Origin: an uncultured Spirochaetales bacterium
GTDB lineage: Bacteria; Spirochaetota; Spirochaetia; Sphaerochaetales; Sphaerochaetaceae
Assembly (NCBI GenBank): GCA_949282255.1
Contig: CASDPA010000004.1
Coordinates: forward strand, 1-64,000
Direction of reading: 5' to 3'
Length of the DNA: 64,000 nucleotides
This document shows, in pieces, positions 60,795 through 64,000 of this stretch (position 1 is its first letter; every line of letters begins with the position of its first letter). The notes beneath the pieces were generated by a model, which saw only the letters and a list, made by a program, of their open reading frames with translations, made no database searches and was not told the origin of the DNA. Both the position numbers and the translations under genes were made by a program.

Positions 60795-62443
60795 CTTTCC
60801 CTCCTGAAAAAGGACAACGCCTTCAAAACCGCACCTAGAATCAAGAATACTGCAGAGACCGATATGGCCGCATATGCAAAGATATCCACATGCTCCACAT
60901 AGAAAGTATTGTCATAAGTATCATGGGTATATACGGGAACATCATAAACATGATAGCCCATGGCAAACGGCTTCATCTCGTCATGCATCCTTCCATCCGG
61001 AGTTATCAGGCAGGAAATACCGCTGTTAGTGCCCCTTATCGTCGACTTTCTGGTCTCTATGCTCCGGAAGACGGCAATATAGGCATGCTGCCTCTCAGCC
61101 GCTTCGCTCTTGCTCCAGTTGTCATTTGTCATATTCACAATGACATCGGCACCGTTTTTTACAAATCCAGCCGGAAGATAACCGAAAACATCTTCAAAGC
61201 AGATCGGGGTGCTGAATTTCACCCCGTCGGATTCGAACACAAGCTCCTCGGTTCCGTACTCCCACCAGTTGTAGTCGTTTGCAAGCAATATATTGTAAAG
61301 CCACGGCAATTGTTTCTCATACGGGAAATGCTCGGTGAAAGGTACAAGATGCTGCTTGCGGTATTTATCCTTGATTCCGCCATTCTCGAAAAGCACGACC
61401 GCATTATAATCCTTACGGTTGAGGCTTCCATCCTCCAATAAGGGACCTTGCCCAAAATCAATCGGCTCCCCATCGGCATTGCCAGTTAAAAGAGGTACCG
61501 AAAGCCCCTCGGCAAAATCTATGAACTCAAATACGAGCTTACGCATCTCCTGGTTATCCTCGTAGCTGTACATGCTGTTCCAGTCAATCGAGGGTACGAA
61601 TGCCGTTTCACTCCATATCACGATATCGGGATTCTCCTTTATCGCCTCAAGGGTATAACGCCTAAGGTTATTGAAGTTCTTGCGATATGTATCCACCCCG
61701 CCCTTCCAGGAATCATGATTGTGCTGCACTGCAGCAACCTTCCAATACCTGTCGGGTTCCCGATCGCCCCAATATGATAGCTTGATAAAGCCATAGATGA
61801 CGGATATGACCACCAATATCGCATAAATGGCTATCTCCACAATATTCTTCTTAAGGTAGGCGGAAAATCCGGAAATACCGGAAAACACCCTATCTGAAAG
61901 ATAATTGCCCCAAAACGCCTGAGGAAGCACCATGAGGAATATCAGCCCCCAGATTCCTGTAACGTCTACAATCTGGATAAGCGGCATATAGCTGTAGAAC
62001 GCATAGCATATAGTTCCATAAGGATAGCCTGCAAACCAGGATTCCGAGAGATACGCATAGGCAACCCATATCACGGCCTGTAGAATATAACCTTTCTTCT
62101 TAAAGAAGGTGTCGGCCGCCTTGAGTGCCGGAAACAGGATAAACATCTCCCCACCCTTGATTATGGGGACGATCAGGATGGCAAGGGGATGGAATGTCGT
62201 CAGCCAATAATTGAAAAATAGGTAGAACATGAAGCCGAAAAAGAACCCATAAGGGGCTATAATCTTCCAGCTGGTGTTCCTTATCACCATGAAAACAGGG
62301 ATCAAAGCGACGATGGCTATGAGGCCTATTCCATTTTTAAATACAAACCCCGGAAAGGCCAACGAATACACAAATGCTGTCAAAAGTAATATAAAAACCT
62401 CAGAACAAACAGTTCTGAGGCTTCTTTTTTCTAAAGTTTTCAA
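60791..62443 (-). CDS. lnt: Apolipoprotein N-acyltransferase
   Basis: 550 aa. About eight helices, then a nitrilase-like periplasmic domain with Glu in WSETAFVPS, Lys in KDKYRKQHLVPF and Cys in PICFEDVF: the complete catalytic triad. N-acylates lipoproteins, of which several lie in this window. The TTG at 62443 (GGAG upstream) is the only start I can support; codons 8-16 form the terminator hairpin of hup (62391-62420), so the true start may be different. Confidence 0.9.
   Translation of the reverse strand: MKTLEKRSLRTVCSEVFILLLTAFVYSLAFPGFVFKNGIGLIAIVALIPVFMVIRNTSWKIIAPYGFFFGFMFYLFFNYWLTTFHPLAILIVPIIKGGEMFILFPALKAADTFFKKKGYILQAVIWVAYAYLSESWFAGYPYGTICYAFYSYMPLIQIVDVTGIWGLIFLMVLPQAFWGNYLSDRVFSGISGFSAYLKKNIVEIAIYAILVVISVIYGFIKLSYWGDREPDRYWKVAAVQHNHDSWKGGVDTYRKNFNNLRRYTLEAIKENPDIVIWSETAFVPSIDWNSMYSYEDNQEMRKLVFEFIDFAEGLSVPLLTGNADGEPIDFGQGPLLEDGSLNRKDYNAVVLFENGGIKDKYRKQHLVPFTEHFPYEKQLPWLYNILLANDYNWWEYGTEELVFESDGVKFSTPICFEDVFGYLPAGFVKNGADVIVNMTNDNWSKSEAAERQHAYIAVFRSIETRKSTIRGTNSGISCLITPDGRMHDEMKPFAMGYHVYDVPVYTHDTYDNTFYVEHVDIFAYAAISVSAVFLILGAVLKALSFFRRER
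62391..62420 (-). terminator. hup terminator inside the start of lnt
   Basis: Minus strand: CCTCAGAAC, TGTTT loop, GTTCTGAGG, then T5. A perfect 9-bp stem. The plus strand is also T-rich after the stem. It lies within codons 8-16 of lnt. Confidence 0.8.
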
Positions 62444-62457
62444 ACCAGTCTCCAGTC

Positions 62458-62784
62458 CTACTCTTCATCCGCCTCTTCAGGTTTGGATGTTCGGATATCC
62501 CAGACAAATTCCTTCAACTCCTTACCAGGGCGAAAAATAGCCACACCATGCCTGTCAACGGCCACAACCTCTCCGGTTTTTGGATTCCTCGCCTTCTCCC
62601 GGCCCTTTCTGGTCCTTACCTCGAAAGTACCGAAGCCACGGAGCTCAATAACTCTGTCCTCTTTGAGACCATCCTTTATTTCTTCAAAAAGCTCATCGAT
62701 AACAGTATGTATTTCCGTTCTGTTCAACCCAAGCTTGTTATGAAGGTTTTCGATGATAGTCGCTTTAGTAAGTTTCTCTTCCAT
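62458..62784 (-). CDS. hup: HU/IHF-family DNA-binding protein
   Basis: 108 aa. Histone-like fold: TKATIIENLHNKLGLNRTEIHTVIDELFEEIKDGL, IELRGFGTFEVRTRKGREKARNPKTGEVV and the RPGKELKEFV end. A short acidic tail (KPEEADEE) extends it beyond the usual 90 residues. GGTGG lies 6 nt before the ATG. Follows rpsT. Confidence 0.94.
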   Translation of the reverse strand: MEEKLTKATIIENLHNKLGLNRTEIHTVIDELFEEIKDGLKEDRVIELRGFGTFEVRTRKGREKARNPKTGEVVAVDRHGVAIFRPGKELKEFVWDIRTSKPEEADEE

Positions 62785-62808
62785 CTTTTACCACCATAAA
62801 GAAAAAAA

Positions 62809-63069
62809 CTAAGCAAGCTTGTTGAAGGCATGAGCCATTCTGCTTTTCTTTCTGTCGACCGTATTGCGATGCATGACGTTCTTGTTGACGGCACTGTCAA
62901 GAAGTTTGAAGCTTTCCTTCATTGCAACTTCCGCCGCACTCTTGTCGTTTGCCTTGAGGGCTTCCTCGAACTTCTTGATGGAAGTCCTTACCTTGCTCTT
63001 TGCAGCACGGTTGAGCATCCTGCGGACCTGATTCCTGCGTTCACTTCTCTGAGCGGATTTCTTAGCCAC
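62809..63069 (-). CDS. rpsT: Ribosomal protein S20
   Basis: 86 aa, GTG start with GGAGG upstream. KKSAQRSERRNQVRRMLNRAAKSKVRTSIKKF and the final NTVDRKKSRMAHAFNKLA are diagnostic. The longer open frame upstream passes through the ribosome-binding site. First gene of rpsT-hup-lnt-cinA-ybaK. Confidence 0.96.
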   Translation of the reverse strand: MAKKSAQRSERRNQVRRMLNRAAKSKVRTSIKKFEEALKANDKSAAEVAMKESFKLLDSAVNKNVMHRNTVDRKKSRMAHAFNKLA

Positions 63070-63141
63070 TTTATTTCCTCCAAGATAGATTTTTCGTTTT
63101 AAAGACTTATGCCGGACATTCAAATCCCGACAGCGTAAAAC

Positions 63142-63170
63142 AACTTACCATAATAAAACGATACGGTCAA
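63142..63170 (-). promoter_or_regulatory. rpsT promoter
   Basis: Minus strand: TTGACC (63165-63170), 17 nt, TAAGTT (63142-63147) with TGG just before it. The leader to the GTG is about 65 nt. Confidence 0.6.
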
Positions 63171-63223
63171 TATGGGAATATTAACTTTCTATAAGGAAAA
63201 GGATTACAGCATGTCATAGGACA

Positions 63224-64000
63224 TCACTGCAAAAATTCCTCCTGAAATTCCCCGCTTACCTCCCAATAACCTGTATCATTATTGAAATACACTTCCTCCG
63301 TAGGAACATACATCGTACGTCCCTCGTTTGCCTGGATGGTGAGCTTCCTGGATAGGATATTGACTTCAGTGACCTTCCAAAGATCATGTCCGATCTTCAG
63401 CCTGGTGCCCTCGGGCGGACAGCCGGCCTTCTCCTCCACGTAATAATCGTATTCATAAGCAAGGCAGCACAGCAGCCTTCCGCATGGCCCTGAAATCTTC
63501 ATGCTGTTAAGCGAGAGATTCTGCTCCTTGGCCATTTTTATGGTCACAGGGTCCATCTGGCTGGTGATGCAATGGCAGCAATAATCCCTGCCGCATACGG
63601 AAAGACCGCCTATAAGCCTGGACTCGTCCCTAACTCCTATCTGCCTAAGCTCGATCCTCATGCGGAAAACCGAAACCAAATCCTTGACAAGGTCCCTGAA
63701 ATCGACACGCTCCTCCGCGGTGAAGAAGAATATGACCTTCGGCTCCCCGAGAAGAAAATGGGCAGTAACAAGCTTCATGTTCAGCTTATGCTTCAACACC
63801 TTCTCCCTGCACACCCTAAGCGCATCCTCTTCCTTCGAGGAATTCTCCTCATACCTGCTCATTTCCGCAGGGGTCGCAAGATGGTCTATGAAGGCGACAT
63901 CGCCATCCACCTCCACAAGCTCGGGATCCCTAGTGATCCTGCATCCGGTGCACCACTCGCACTGATGGACACAAGGATCGTCCTGATCCTCTCCCACCAC
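63224..64000 (-). CDS. PSP1-domain protein (RicT/YaaT-like), 5' end outside window
   Basis: 258 residues visible; the frame is open at the window edge, so the N-terminus is missing. PSP1 C-terminal domain marks: KVIFFFTAEERVDFRDLVKDL, RQIGVRDESRLIGG and the cysteine-rich CGRDYCCHC and SGPCGRLLCC motifs. In Bacillus the orthologue joins the Ric complex that binds [4Fe-4S] clusters and guides RNA processing. An N-terminal CVHQCEWCTGC region adds more cysteines. Confidence 0.9.
   Translation of the reverse strand: MVGEDQDDPCVHQCEWCTGCRITRDPELVEVDGDVAFIDHLATPAEMSRYEENSSKEEDALRVCREKVLKHKLNMKLVTAHFLLGEPKVIFFFTAEERVDFRDLVKDLVSVFRMRIELRQIGVRDESRLIGGLSVCGRDYCCHCITSQMDPVTIKMAKEQNLSLNSMKISGPCGRLLCCLAYEYDYYVEEKAGCPPEGTRLKIGHDLWKVTEVNILSRKLTIQANEGRTMYVPTEEVYFNNDTGYWEVSGEFQEEFLQ

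Noticed and set aside
62800-62820. Possible terminator after rpsT (GCAAGCTTGC followed by T7)
   Set aside because: The stem is too short and uses the stop codon; it is not convincing.
1-64000. CRISPR arrays, rRNA genes, prophage or intact insertion sequences
   Set aside because: No regularly spaced repeats, rRNA sequence, phage structural genes or transposase were found.

Overview
The window reads as the chromosome of an anaerobic, fermentative spirochaete, close in flavour to the Sphaerochaeta/Treponema side of the phylum. The evidence is a class I lysyl-tRNA synthetase, an electron-bifurcating type [FeFe] hydrogenase operon next to the redox repressor Rex, several lipoproteins and outer-membrane barrels typical of a diderm, tripartite tricarboxylate transporters (TTT), a NifS/NifU Fe-S assembly pair, a uridine-kinase-like protein with an N-terminal TGS domain, and two tRNAs without an encoded CCA tail. 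No rRNA, CRISPR array, prophage or intact transposable element was seen. Coding density is high, most genes lie on the minus strand, and rho-independent terminators mark many operon ends.

Layout. 1-9.9 kb: a PreP-like M16C protease, endonuclease IV, a pepT-barrel-lipoprotein operon, a barrel/lipoprotein pair and a PTS EIIA-like protein. 9.9-12 kb: a large surface lipoprotein. 12-17.7 kb: hydC-ATPase-hndB-like-hydB-hydA divergent from rex. 17.7-25.9 kb: tRNA-Ala, ogg, a nuclease-like lipoprotein, clpP, era, an FMN reductase with class I lysS, an RlpA-like protein with a CrtO-type acyltransferase, and a barrel. 25.9-29.6 kb: a CAU tRNA, MFS transporter, GNAT, nucleotidyltransferase and HD hydrolase. 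29.6-36.2 kb: TTT operon 1 (oxidoreductase, tctC, tctB, tctA, degenerate M24 protein) beside a ROK regulator. 36.3-49.5 kb: YihY, hydrolase, phosphodiesterase, aldehyde-ferredoxin-oxidoreductase-like protein, nucleoside kinase, nifSU, surE, a degenerate galactokinase-like protein, rpmE and rho. 49.7-57.2 kb: TTT operon 2 (lacI, tctC, tctB, tctA and three Gfo/Idh/MocA oxidoreductases). 57.5-64 kb: sodium symporter, ybaK, cinA, lnt, hup, rpsT and a PSP1/RicT-type protein cut by the window edge.

How parts fit. The two TTT operons are parallel catabolic modules. Each has a periplasmic solute receptor, a two-subunit permease and NAD(P)-dependent sugar oxidoreductases. They share a closely related oxidoreductase paralogue and the same architectural detail, a strong stem-loop just after the receptor gene. 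One has two LacI-type operators in its leader; the other has a palindrome over its -35 box. I infer import and oxidation of sugar acids or oxidised glycosides. The hydrogenase operon would dispose of the reducing equivalents under Rex control.

The most general signal is in gene starts. Some transcription-unit heads carry a strong AGGAGG-type site. Many others have no such site, and a -10-like hexamer lies only 6-9 nt before the start codon, as expected for leaderless mRNAs. The cases include pepT, an EIIA gene, lysS, the RlpA-like gene, an AOR-like gene, a nucleoside kinase, era, preP and nfo.
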